Assembly: GCA_903813345.2 (NCBI GenBank)
Contig: CAIIXF020000008.1
Span: 37,164,867 to 37,228,866, forward strand
Origin: Owenia fusiformis
Taxonomy: Eukaryota > Annelida > Polychaeta > Sabellida > Oweniidae
Direction: 5' to 3'
Length of the DNA: 64,000 nucleotides
Positions within the stretch are counted from its first letter, which is position 1. Each line of letters begins with the position of its first letter. Below are positions 46,118-57,952 of the stretch, piece by piece. The translations under genes and the position numbers were made by a program. The notes under the pieces were generated by a model, which saw only the letters and a list, made by a program, of their open reading frames with translations, had not been told where the DNA came from and searched no databases.

Positions 46118-46443
46118 AATAGGCCTAGGCTAAATAAATTGATAATTTAAAACGAAAACTTTTTAAAAATCCCTAACATTTCCCAAAAACAGTTTCTGAC
46201 TTTAAGACTACCTTTTGACTGAGACTAACATAAACTGAGACTAACATAAAATAATTTTTTATGTTAGTCTCAGTTAGTCTCAGCTTATGATCACTGGTCG
46301 ATTAATGTTTCTATCAATTTTTCTCAAAGTGATTACTGAAAAAGTACGAACTATAATTCGTTCAGAATTTTGTACGATCGTAAATCTACTGTAATAAGGT
46401 CACATGATTGTCATGTGATGGCGTTTCCTCCCAAATGTCAACA

Positions 46444-49400
46444 ATGGTGGCTTCGATCTGTGCTGTTTTACTTTGTCTGTTTTCTCACGTACTTGGAGGT
46501 TTCTATGGCCAACCTGAACAGGTACATTTGAGCTATGGAGGTAAGCAGCAGCTAAACTCAAATTTAACATAAATAGTTCACTGAAACTCTTGACATGTGG
46601 TCTTGAAGTTGTTACAATTTATTGTAATTTCCTTGTTCCTAATCTTTTTACTTTTAGGGATTTTTGCCATCGCCAACGGATATCATAATGATTCGGGTTT
46701 TCCTAGTATAGCAAAACATGGCAGTTGGAAAGGACGATTATCATTATTATAGCCTTATCTTGTCCCAATGGCCTCCTCTGTATAGATCTAGTCACAGGAA
46801 CTTGTACCACTATGATATGAGATGCTTACATGTACAGTTGGGGACATAAATAAATGACAGGTGGATTTGCTGAAGTGAGGATTTCCCATGTTAAAAATAA
46901 GAGAATTTACAAGAGGCCATACATCAGTGGATGAGATTATACAAAATGTAAAATATACAAATTTTAAGGGATATATATCTAGACAATATTGGAAATTATG
47001 GGCTTTCAGACCACCGTAATTAGGAAATGGTGATCGAAAATCGACCTGTCATTTATTTTTGTCCCCAACTGTATATGTCAGATCTGAGTCAGTTTTGATA
47101 GGGTCTGGAGCTATGACAAATCTCAGATATATAAATAAAGGCCCAGAGGCGCATGAATGCACCTAGGAATTTGAATGATAGCACTATTTTTTTTTGTCTT
47201 CTTACAGAGGATGCAACAACTATGGTGGTAACCTGGGTAACCAAAGACCCAACCAATACCAGCATTGTTGAGTATGGCACAAATGATATGAACATGATAG
47301 CAAAGGGAGTGGCAGATCTTTTCACGGATGGTGGCCCAGAAAAACGAATATTCTACACGCATAGGGTCAAAGTGATGAATTTGACACCTGGACAAAAATA
47401 CAGTGAGACATTTTAAGTACAATACAATAACTGTATATACAATATAATAGAAGCTTTCAAAATTGTAATTGTCTAACAGCTGGGGTGTCCAAAAATACAT
47501 GTACATGTAGTTGTGATAAATTTAGTTAGAAGAGGCATTGATGGGATATACGACGCTACTTATATCGGACATCATTTTTTAAATGGTCTGAATATATTTT
47601 TCCTTTTTATAAAGGTGAGGCACTTTCCCCCGTGCCTCATGACTGGCTACATACCCATAATTGCACATCACATCTCTTCTACTTATTTCAGTGTACCACT
47701 GTGGGAGTCACCTTGGTTGGAGCGACATCTTCACATTTACATACATACCCATAATTGCACATCACATCTCTTCTCCTACTTATTTCAGGGTACCACTGTG
47801 GGAGTCACCTTGGTTGGAGCGACATCTTCACATTTACATACATACCAATAATTGCACATCACATCTCTTCTACTTATTTCAGTGTACCACTGTGGGAGTC
47901 ACCTTGGTTGGAGCGACATATTCACATTTACGGCTATGCCTCCTGGAAGTGATTGGAGCCCAAGGTTTGCTGTATATGGAGACATGGGTAATATCAATGC
48001 ACAGTCTATGGGTCGACTCCAGGAAGAGACACAACGTGGACACTTTGATGCTATATTACATGTGGGAGATATGGCATATAATATGGATACGGTGAGTGAA
48101 TATAGAAATACATGTTAGATCCAAAATATTTGAATATTCATGATGAACTTTTCTCCTTATGACATTTGTTGAATTACTGCAGTTGCAGTACTGTGCTTTA
48201 TCGAGTCTGGTGGCAGCTTTGCAGATAGACATTGATCCTTTGAGAATTCCTTTTTGAGGATGGTGTTTGGTGTTCGGCCTCTTACAAATGGCAGTTGGTT
48301 TGCATGTTCATGCCTTGTTTATTGATTGAAAGTAAATGTGCTAGCAGCTCATATAACATACAAATACGTGTCTTGTAATATGCATGAACATGTGTTCCAG
48401 GACAATGCAAGATTTGGTGATGAGTTCATGAGACAGGTTGAAGCAGTTGCAGCTTATATACCATACATGACTTGTGTTGGAAACCATGAAAGTGCATAGT
48501 ATGTATTTAGAGAACAAAAGTTATTGTGATAGCAAGGTTTTTATATGTCACCACTTCAATTTTTCCATAAACATACACATGAACATTATTTAAAAATTAC
48601 ATTTCTCGTTTCTGCAGTGCTCTCTGAGGAATGATTGGGTTTCCTTATAAGGTCAACAGATTATACACAATGCATTCCGTATTTGCCATTTTGAACTCAT
48701 TTTTAATCCAATACATGTATATTGCATATTGCCATGCTGCAAGGGGCAGTATACAGGTATACAGCTCATGCAATATTGCTTAATGTATTTGAAATAAATA
48801 CAATGATTATGAAACTGTGTTTTTCCAGTAATTTTTCCAACTACAGAGAGAGGTTCACAATGCCTGCAGCTGGAGGAGATGGGCAGAACCTCTGGTGGAG
48901 GTGAGTGACAAAAACTCTAATATACAACTAAAACAAGTTAAAAAATCAAACTTTTATTTTTTTTATTTTGATACTTGTAACAACCTGTGGGCACCTCCAG
49001 GGAGCTGTAGCTTAACAAACCATAGTCATAATTACGATATTGTCTCATATCTTTAGTTTACGACATAATGTTGTAAATCATCACTTGTTTGAGTGCATGT
49101 TCCACCACAAGTCAGGAAAATGTCGATCGGAATTAGAACATAAATTTGAAAGATTGTTTGATCAATTGGACACCATAAACCAAAGATTAAAAGTACCTGT
49201 AGTAGAGGATAAAGAAGAAACTAAGGATAGAAAAGACTCTCAAGAGCAAAGTCAAACTAATCAACAGATACTGGACATTAAGCTGTAACAAGCAACTTGC
49301 AACCAGGGTCATTACATACTTATTTACTTTTTTAACCAATTAGAGTTACTGTATAATGTAATCTATAAGAAAAGGTAAACTAACTTTTCCAATCATATCT

Positions 49401-52400
49401 TAAGCAGGAATTTACAACCCCTAGATCTGTGTATGTACATGTAGCAAAATTATTATTTGACTTTTAATTCATTTTCCAACATTAATTCCAGTTTTAACAT
49501 TGGTCCAGCGCATATCATTGCATTCTCTACAGAGGTCTACTTCTACACATCATATGGAACTGCACAGATTATGAACCAATTCAGTTGGATAGAGCAAGAT
49601 TTAATTGTAAGTTTTGCTCTCTCATCTTCCTAGTATTGCTACAATGTATGTTCAATATTAAAGATACATGGATGTATACTATGGGGTACATTATCTACAT
49701 GAATGCCCAATGCAAAACAAAAATGCTAAGGGAGGTACAGGATCTTCTGATTGGAAATGACACACTTGGATAAAATAAGACCTAAATTCCTGGTATATTA
49801 TCCTCGTAAATAGAAGATATAGTACTTTCAAAAAATATCCAATGTATGTATGTAACAGATTAAGATAAACCGAAAACTAGTGTATAAAATAACAAGTTCC
49901 TTGTCTTGGTTCATGTTGATAAAAAACAATAGTTTATCTGGAAATAAATGCCCATGACCAATAGCACTAACAATAAAAAAGATTAAGATGTTGGTACCAA
50001 TGATGTATATTTGATTGTAGGAGGCCAATAAACCTGAAAACAGACAGGCCAGACCATGGATCATAACTATGGGCCACAGACCTGCCTATTGTTCCAATAC
50101 GGATGGAGATGACTGCACAAAACATCAAAGCATTGTGAGTCAATTATTCCAGCTGGAAATCTAGAAAGAAAGTTAAAGTTGCATAAGTACAATAAGTATT
50201 GCTGTTCTCGTCCAAATTAGTATTTCACAACCCCCCCCCTGGCCAAAAATTCTTTCAAAATCATGCAGATTTTTACTATTTTGAGCACTTCTCAAGTGAT
50301 TTTAGCCACATTTTGGCCAAAATTGTCAAATGTGAACCCCCCTGGAAATTTTTGAAAACTGAACCCCCCTTGGCAAATCCTGGCTACGGGCCTGTATATA
50401 GTCATGAAAAAAGAAAATCATCTATGATTTAGGAATCTATTGTCACATACAGAGAAGACTTGTTCAGTTGTTACAATCCTGGATTGCAAGTTTTTTCGGC
50501 TATTCCATCCAATGCCTCTATGGTTTAGTGGTAGGATGTGAGATTTGTAATTGTTACAGAAGGCACCACAAATCTTTACAAATTATTTAATCAAATTAAC
50601 CCTTTTCAGGTCAGAACAGGAGGAGGCAAAAGTCCTAGTTTGGAAACGCTGTTTTACAAAGCTGGGGTTGACCTTCAATTCTGGGCCCATGAACACTCAT
50701 ATGAGAGGGAGTGGCCAGTATATAACTTCAAGGTTAGTACTAAATATTCTTATTCAAAAGTAGTAAAGCTTATCAGAGCTTTTTCCAATTGCTTTCCACA
50801 TTTCTCAATTATTTAAAAGATGAATTTGATTTAGGCCAAACATGACAAATAAACTGCCTAAGCTAAAATGATTGTTTAAATGTTATCAGCATCACTGTGT
50901 TTTTCATCCTTTTTCCTTTCCAATGGTATAGTATTTTCAGCATTTTCAAATCACATTATCAACATGAATAGTTGTTTTGCTTTACATGTTTCAAAATTCA
51001 TTTGTTTCTCCATCACTTGTTTCAGGTGTGTAATGGTAGTCTAGATGCCCCCTACACCAATCCTCCAGCCCCTGTACACATTGTTACTGGATCTGCTGTA
51101 AGTACATCTAAGTCATTGTACTAAATATTTTGGCACACTCTTAATGTATCCACTGTATATATTTGGGCCACTCTTACAGTGTATGTCTATAAATAAATAA
51201 ATAAATTAAATAAATAAATAAATAAATAAAATAATATCTGGAAGTTTCAAAAGGATTTACAAAATCTTTTTTTTTCATGACCCATATTGATCATTTTTAT
51301 CGCACTTTGAAAAAGTGCTATATTGTCGTCGTCTTGTGCTGTTGGGCAAAAAAGTGCTATATTGTCGTCGTCTTGTGCTGTTGGGCGGGCGTGCGGGCGT
51401 GCGGGCGGGCGGCACATAAACAATCTTGTCATCAAATTTCCTGGATAACTGCTTACCTGTTCAACTTGAAATTTTTACAGATGCAAGAGCAGACTAGTAC
51501 CAAGATCTGATTAGGTTAAGGGCATGCTTGGTAAACTACATGGCGGCCATTTTGAATTTTTCAACAAATCTTGTCATCAAAATTCCAGGAAAACCACTTA
51601 TCCTTTCAACTTGAAATTTTTACAGATGCAAGAGCAGACTATTGCCAAGATCTGATTAGGTTTTGGGTATGCTGGATAAACTACGTGGTGGCCATTTTGA
51701 ATTTTTCAACAAATCTTGTCATCAAAATTCCAGGAAAACCACTTATCCGTTCAACTTGAAATTTTTACAGATGCAAGAGCAGACTATTGCCAAGATCTGA
51801 TTAGGTTTTGGGTATGCTGGCTGAATTACATGGTGGCCATTTTGAATTTTTCAATTTGGCGGCCATTTTGAATTTTTCAACTTGCTCCAAATTGACCAAA
51901 TTTTTTTTTTAAAAACATCTACAAGTTCTCAGAAGTTCAAATCTGACCTTAGATTTCAGATTTGACCTTTCATTCACCTTCAGTGACCTTGAAAAGGTCA
52001 AAAAAGTTGATTTTCTAAATTGATATTTTGGATTTAAATTTAGGTCAGCTTAATTACAAAACACCTACTGAGGTCTGAAAAAGTGAAATTTTCAAGGTTG
52101 AAGGTCAAGGTCAATAAAATAGGTCACAAATGATGTTATCCAAGTTTCTCAAAGTTTGAGACTACAAATCAATTCTTGTCATCAAAATTCCAAGAAAACC
52201 GCTAACCTGTTCAACTTGAAATTTTTACACATGCAAAAGCAGACTAGTGTCAAGATCTGATTAGGTTTAGGGCATGCTGGATAAACTACGTGGCGGCCAT
52301 TTTGAATTTTTCAACAAATCTTGTCATCAAAATTCCAGGAAAACCACTTATCCGTTCAACTTGAAATTTTTACAGATGCAAGAGCAGACTATTGCCAAGA

Positions 52401-53986
52401 TCTGATTAGGTTTTGGGTATGCTGGCTGAATTACATGGTGGCCATTTTGAATTTTTCAATTTGGCGGCCATTTTGAATTTTTCAACTTGCTCCAAATTGA
52501 CCACATTTTTTTTTAAAAACATCTACAAGTTCTCAGAAGTTCAAATCTGACCTTAGATTTCAGATTTGACCTTTCGTTCACCTTGAGTGACCTTGAAAAG
52601 GTCAGAAAGTTGATTTTCTAAATTGATATTTTGGATTTAAATTTAGGTCAGCTTAATTACAAAACACCTACTGAGGTCTGAAAAAGTGAAATTTTCAAGG
52701 TCGAAGCTCATCAAATTAGGTCACAAACAATGTTATCTAAATTTTCCCAAAGTTCAAGACTACAAATAAATTCTTGTCATCAAAATTGCAGGAAAACCGC
52801 TAACCTTGTCAACTTGAAATGTTTACAGATGCAAGAGCAGACTAGTGCCAAGGTCTGATTAGGTTTTGGCCATGCTGGATAAATTGCATGGTCGCCAGTT
52901 TGCTCTTCAAAGTGCGATATTTATCACTGTGTGTCTTGTTGTTATTGCTATTACAAAAAGTGCTGTAACGATATGGTCGTCCTGTGCTGCTGGGTGGGCA
53001 GACGCCAGATACACTGGCCACTTAAATCTGTCATCACAATTCCAGGACACCATTTATCTATTCAACTTGAAATTTTTATAGATGGAAGAGCAGAGATTTG
53101 CCAAGATCTGATTAGGTTTAAGACAAACTGGGTAAATTACATGGTGGCCATTTTGGTTTTCAAAGTGCAATATTTATCATTGTGTGTTGTATTTGTTATT
53201 GTTGAAGGGGTGTCAAGAGAGACATGATCCGTTTATAGCTGACAAGCCAGATTGGAGTGCAATCCGCCTCGATGATTATGGGTACACTCGTATGACAATC
53301 CACAACAGAACCCACTTGTACATGGAGCAGGTCTCCGATGATCAGGTTCGTCTCAGCTATATCCTACTAACTATTCACAATAACATGATGTAATTTTGTT
53401 ACAGCTAAAGGTATCAACAAAAGGCAACAAAAATAGATGGCATTGTTGGTAAAACCACAAAAATATGCTTTTTGGTTATTATGCCACTACCAAAAATTGC
53501 GAAAAAAACCAGCTAAAATACTTCAAAATATGTTAGATTCATCCTCCGGATTTTGGACACCTGCTTAGGAGGATGTGTTACATTAGCCAGGGCAGCAACT
53601 GAAAAATAATGAATGAGAATCCTTTCTCAAATTACCAATCTATATATGGCTCATCTAAACGCTTAGAGAATTTTTATGACCCAATATTTTTTGATAACAT
53701 TATTCCATATCTGAAATAGACGTCCTTCGTAGAAGCTTTGAAAAATTGCAATTTTTAAATACGATTTGAAAGGTGATAGCCTGGTGTATAGTGTTCTTAT
53801 AAGTGGCTGTCTGACAGTCTGTGGTACTATCATCATATTGTTTAAAAAATTGTAGCTTAAAATGACAAACCGCCAGAGGACAGTTTTTTACTTCCTTTCT
53901 CTGTATGGTTGCAGGATGGGAAGATCGTAGACAAAGTGATGTTAATCAAAGATAAACACGGACCTGGGACCTATAACTGCATGTAA
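46444..53986 (+). CDS. ACP7: Purple acid phosphatase (ACP7/PAPL type), complete, 11 exons
   Basis: A secreted or lysosomal binuclear-metal phosphatase of the long (plant-like) PAP class. Exons: 46444-46540, 47208-47402, 47883-48091, 48401-48498, 48829-48900, 49492-49606, 50021-50134, 50610-50732, 51026-51097, 53208-53345 and 53915-53986. They give 434 residues (human 438) with consistent phases. A signal peptide covers about 1-18, then PEQVHLSYG. A fibronectin-like domain (TTMVVTWVTKDP) comes before the metallophosphatase domain. Metal-ligand motifs: GDMG (130-133), GDMAYN (159-164), GNHES (194-198), MGHRP (279-283) and AHEHSYER (326-333). YGYTRMTIHNRTHL and QVSDDQDGKIVD near the C-terminus also match ACP7. 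All ligand residues are present. Exon 3 is preceded by two decoy copies of its acceptor and first ~49 bases. Confidence 0.96.
46835..47071. mobile_element. Tc1/mariner-type MITE, 237 bp
   Basis: Ends are CAGTTGGGGACATAAATAAA and the inverse TTTATTTTTGTCCCCAACTG, flanked by TA (46833-46834 and 47072-47073). Terminal pairing extends to about 28 bases. There is no coding capacity. It lies in phosphatase intron 1. Confidence 0.9.
47648..47931 (+). repeat. 94-97 bp tandem repeat carrying the phosphatase exon 3 acceptor
   Basis: Three copies of intron end, acceptor TTATTTCAG and the first ~49 exon bases (GTACCACTGTGGGAGTCACC...TGGAGCGACAT). Exon starts fall at 47692, 47789 (altered to GG instead of TG) and the true 47883. 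Spacings of 97 and 94 are not multiples of three, so retained copies would shift the frame. Confidence 0.93.
49099..49288 (+). other. Unexplained coding-like segment in phosphatase intron 5
   Basis: An open frame ending at 49286-49288 (TAA) encodes about 60 residues rich in Glu, Asp, Lys and Gln, from HHKSGKCRSELEHKF through RLKVPVVEDKEETK to QQILDIKL. It looks like the end of a helical, charged protein rather than random intron. It does not fit the phosphatase frame or family. It may be a fragment of a retrocopied or nested gene. The family is not recognised. Confidence 0.3.
50215..50395. repeat. Dispersed repeat related to the CAGGCCCGTAG element
   Basis: This block (CACAACCCCCCCCTGGCC ... 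CCTTGGCAAATCCTGGCTACGGGCCTG) is the reverse orientation of the element at 3173-3372. Another partial relative is at 13520-13635. It lies in phosphatase intron 7. Confidence 0.7.
51200..53190. repeat. Repeat-filled phosphatase intron 9, with ~600-bp tandem duplication
   Basis: It begins with an (AAAT)n tract near 51190-51230 and a 44-bp duplication of AAAGTGCTATATTGTCGTCG. It continues with units built on TCTTGTCATCAAAATTCCAG, TTCAACTTGAAATTTTTACA and GGCGGCCATTTTGAATTTTT. A ~604-base unit is duplicated (about 51570-52150 and 52170-52790). GTGCGATATTTATCACTGTG-type words mark the right end. It carries no gene. Confidence 0.85.
53540..53575. mobile_element. 36-bp minimal copy of the CATCCTCC foldback MITE
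   Basis: The sequence starts CATCCTCCGGATTTTGGACA and ends CACCTGCTTAGGAGGATG, so it is just the two ends of the family at 34810 and 38021 with the interior gone. The flanks TGTTAGATT and TGTTACATT agree at 8 of 9 bases, consistent with an old 9-base duplication. It lies in phosphatase intron 10. Confidence 0.75.
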
Positions 53987-55591
53987 GAACTAGAAACACC
54001 TGCTACAATTCATGATGTAGATAATACTCAAAGAATAGTTTAACTGGAACATTATCCCAAACAATTAGAGTCATAAAAACATTATGACAATAAGAAAGCT
54101 AATTATTGAATATTAAGATGGTACTCAAAGAAGAGTCTGGCTGAAACCAGTCTGGTTACAAACAGCTGATATATTAAAATTGTACTTACATGTAACGAAT
54201 AATACTATTGACTGATATTTTTTTATTATATAATCACAAATAGATGTTTGTATTAAAGATTCCTGTTTGGATATTGTATTTATGATGAATTTATGATAGC
54301 AGAGTGCCATAGTATATGATATAACAAATGTTTCAGCATATCTGGCATTAGACGTTTATGATACTAGTCATTTAGATCTAAAGGCGAGAATCAAAGGATG
54401 TTTCCTATAATTCATATTTACATAGAGAAATAATAAAATTATATCACTGCTGCCAACTTTTTTCACCTTTAAACCTATGGCCAAATAGAGACGTTATCAA
54501 AGATGGAGAAATGTAAAAGTTTATTACTTTTTCATTTTCTTGTTAGATCTTAAAAAATAAAGGATTATCCTTAACCAAAGTCATAGCTGATAGACTGATG
54601 AAAAAATGTTGTAGAATTGTGACAAACGGTTTTGTTACTTAGCAATTGTATTACAATAATATGTTACTACTTATATTATAACTGCTGCTTATCAATTCTG
54701 GAGAGGAATGAATATTTGTAATAGAGACAAGTTAAGTCTTAGGCTACTATAAACAGATAAAATAGATATCAACTATGCGAAACGAATGTAAACGGCATAA
54801 AACAGTTTAACAGTATTTATTTTTATGTAAAACTTCATATATCAGGAGGGTTCAGTTTTTCTAGTCGTTGTTATAAAAATTACTTTTTGTTAAAACATTG
54901 AATGTTCACCATACAGTATTACCTACAACTTTGATTAGCAATTTTTGTATGACTTCAAAGTATGAGTAATAAAAATTAAATAAATCCATGTTTTATTCAT
55001 TTCGTCTATGTAGTGTGTATACATTTGTTGCTTTTTGCATAGTTAGACCATGAAACAAGGCTTAGCATTAATAAAACTGAAACTTTTAAATGGTCAACAA
55101 AATGCTTAAATTGGTGGACATACCTCCATCCAATGTCTGTCTTTTATTGTTTGCAAGTCAGAGGTAGAGGTAAATGCTACAGATTCATTTTACAGATTCA
55201 GAATTTGAACCATGGGGCATTTATATGATTTATTGGAGTCATTGGCTGATTGGGGTCTTATGAAAACAAATACATTATTATGCAAATTAAAGTTTTCAGT
55301 GCAACAAAACGGTGGAAACGAAAAACTACCATATTAGTGATTTCGTGAAATAAATACATGAATACCATTTTACATTGTGACATTATTCATCCCAAGAGTC
55401 AATTAAACACTGTAAGAGCCAGTTGTTACACACTTGTAAGTTGGGTTAAAATTGTAACATTTTAAGTTAAAATATAACAAGATGAGTCATATTAGGAATC
55501 ATTGGATATTTTATTTGCATCATTCTATTAAATTGTGATACTTCTTACTAAATGTTCTGTTATTTAAATATTAAATGTGACATTTCTTGAT
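53987..55591. other. Convergent intergenic spacer, no gene seen
   Basis: AT-rich sequence between the 3' ends of the phosphatase and the collagen C4-like gene. AATAAA-type signals for the phosphatase occur near 54431 and 54968. No repeat family or RNA gene was recognised. Confidence 0.5.
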
Positions 55592-57863
55592 TCACTTTGA
55601 ACATACAACGCATGTCAACTCTCGGCCATTGACGTACTTCGGACACGGGAGTGAACCACATACAGATTGAACAGAATAAAACAATGCCCCATTCCTATTT
55701 TCATGACCTCCTGTTAGAGCTTCCGGTGCATCATCCATGCAAACAAACTCCTTGTTACTAGGATGTGAGTAATGTTCTGCCACCAAGTAACCATTGAACT
55801 CACTCGTCCAACCAGAAGGACATGTACGCTTTGCTGGAATCATCACTGTGTTTCGGGGTATCTGACAGACAACGCATGGCACATCTTGGTCATGAAGGGC
55901 ATGAGGGTCGCCTCCCGGTGCATTTGCACCAGAAAAGGGAACATGGTGTTTGTTGTCTTTATAAAATTGATATTCAGCTCCATGTATATAAGCACCAGCG
56001 ACAGCTACTCCGTCAACATAAGTTTGCCATTCCGGGTCATCAGGCAGACACAAATAATTACTTCCTCCTCCTGTATGCAGATGTTCTGATCCGGCTGCTA
56101 TACCTGAAGGTATAGTGAAAATATCATTACAGAGTTTATATCATTTTTATTACATTCATAATTTTACTGATAATGCAGGAACACGCCTAACCATCGACAA
56201 CGTACAGTGACAAAATTTACAGTGTACATTTTAGCTGTACGTTATTATATATTAATGATTTCAAACAAAAACTCTGATGTCGGTTTTAAAAAAATGTATC
56301 TGGAGTAAATACTGAATTTTTTCATTTTTATTTTCATGTGCATGCTCTTGGCAAGACTTTTAACTTAAGGTTTATAATTACGTAATCACATTCTTGAGCA
56401 GTGCTCGAGTTTTTTCTACTATTAGTAGGTAATTCCACCCACATAAATGACCGATTGGAAAATGTTGGTTGTATTCATCACATTTTCATTCATCATTTTT
56501 TCCCATAGCATCTTAGAGTGTCGATTATTTTTTATAAGAGTATGGTTCTATAAATTACAGAATCTAGGACGGGTTGAGATTTAATATTCACATTTTGGCT
56601 ATAATTTAAAAGTCAGAATTTTACGTTGTGAACTTGAGTGAACGTTGTCTATTAGATTGATAAATAACATGAGTAAGCCACCATTGTATAAGAATTAGAC
56701 ACGTAGTGATAAATGTCATACTTTATAAGAATTTCAAAATGACCACCAAGAAATTCACCTATATGTAAATTACCGCCATATTTGAATTTTCAACAATGAA
56801 TGACTTAAATGAATAACTTAGCAATGTGAAATGACTGAATTTGAAATATTTCATATTTATACTTCAGTTTTCACCTAACTAGGCCCATCTTCCTCTTGAG
56901 AACAGAAATAGCCCGAGTTCAATATGATGGTTGACATACCTTTGTACAATACTGTAGCTCCATTGGTAGCTGGACATACAGTCCTGCCCCATCGAACATA
57001 TGTTGTCCACACTGCCGATTCTACTGAAATACAATAAGATGTAGTTGTCATCATAACTTTACAACATATCAAACGTGTGATATGGTGATTCGCGGTCTAC
57101 CTGCCCTGTCAACATACCGTTATGATTTCGAGGATTTTCTGTAAAAACATATCACACCCCGTAATAATTGGATTTTTTCCGATAACGTCTTGTCCATTCT
57201 GCCTATTTGCATTGACAAATTCTATGACAGGTTAAAATTTAGCATTCTTCGTTAGACAAAATCACATTTCAAAAAACGATAAAATCAAAAAATAACAAAC
57301 TATTGATCTAATCTATTTGATTACAGGTTGCTGTGGACAATACGATTATAAACAAAAATAATTTTACAGAGAGTAATTTAGAATACCTGTTGGTGGCTCG
57401 CAATCGCATGGTAAATCAAACTCAGCATCACAATCCCTTTCAACATTCTTAATTGATTTCAATATATTCTGTAAAATGAAAAAAACCGTTATTACAGTCA
57501 GCTCAAAATAGTTAAGGGAACGTTGAAAAAATGTTGCGGGTACTATGCTTGTCTACATAAATCTGGGATAATTTATAAAAAACTCGAAGTGAGCAAAAAA
57601 TAAATAACTTTGAACAAATCTCGTCAGTTTGATAAAAATGTTCTTTAGTAGCGTAAATTAATAAGTTTTCTAAATTATATATATACTGATGTTGAACTGG
57701 CAATAACAAAAGCAAATAAATCATTCTAAAACAATATTTTCCTTTAAACGTTCATGTTCCAAACCTTTATTTTGGCCACTCTTTGTTTGCAGTTCAGTCC
57801 TGCCGCATTTAGCAGAATCGGCATAGAGATCCCCAAAACAATCACAAATTGCAATGCATGCAT
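55592..57863 (-). CDS. Secreted short-chain collagen C4-like protein, complete, four exons
   Basis: Exons: 57765-57863, 57387-57468, 56940-57023 and 55592-56103, giving 258 residues with matching phases (0, 1, 1). A hydrophobic signal peptide covers about residues 1-22 (ALQFVIVLGISMPILL). A Cys-rich linker (CDAEFDLPCDCEPPT) precedes the globular domain, which starts YVRWGRTVCPATNGATVLYKG and continues with LPDDPEW, GAEYQFY, VPCVVCQIPR, MIPAKRTCPSGW, GYLVAEHY and a final CPKYVNGRELTCVVC. This domain is the one annotated as short-chain collagen C4-like in sponges, cnidarians and echinoderms. There is no Gly-X-Y collagen repeat, so only the non-collagenous domain is present. Its function is unknown; an extracellular role is inferred from the signal peptide and cysteines. 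Confidence 0.88.
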
Positions 57864-57911
57864 CGTTGTCTATCGGAATTTGTTGACGGTGAAGACATTG
57901 ATATTCCGGTT

Positions 57912-57917
57912 TTTATA
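57912..57917 (-). promoter_or_regulatory. Possible TATA box of the collagen C4-like gene
   Basis: The minus strand reads TATAAA about 49 bases upstream of the ATG at 57861-57863, within TTTATTTATAAAAACC. The spacing fits a transcript start near 57885. Confidence 0.4.
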
Positions 57918-57952
57918 AATAAAATACAATTTGGAAAGTAAGATATATTATA

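Larger units (their letters stand above)
43620..46443. other. Intergenic stretch between P450 and phosphatase, repeat-rich
   Basis: No gene is recognised. It holds a 9-bp-duplication MITE (44221-44524) and repeated GGTCCCC-rich blocks (45050-46117). Open frames of 60-80 codons near 44150-44390 and 44674-45124 overlap these repeats and have no recognisable product. Confidence 0.5.
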
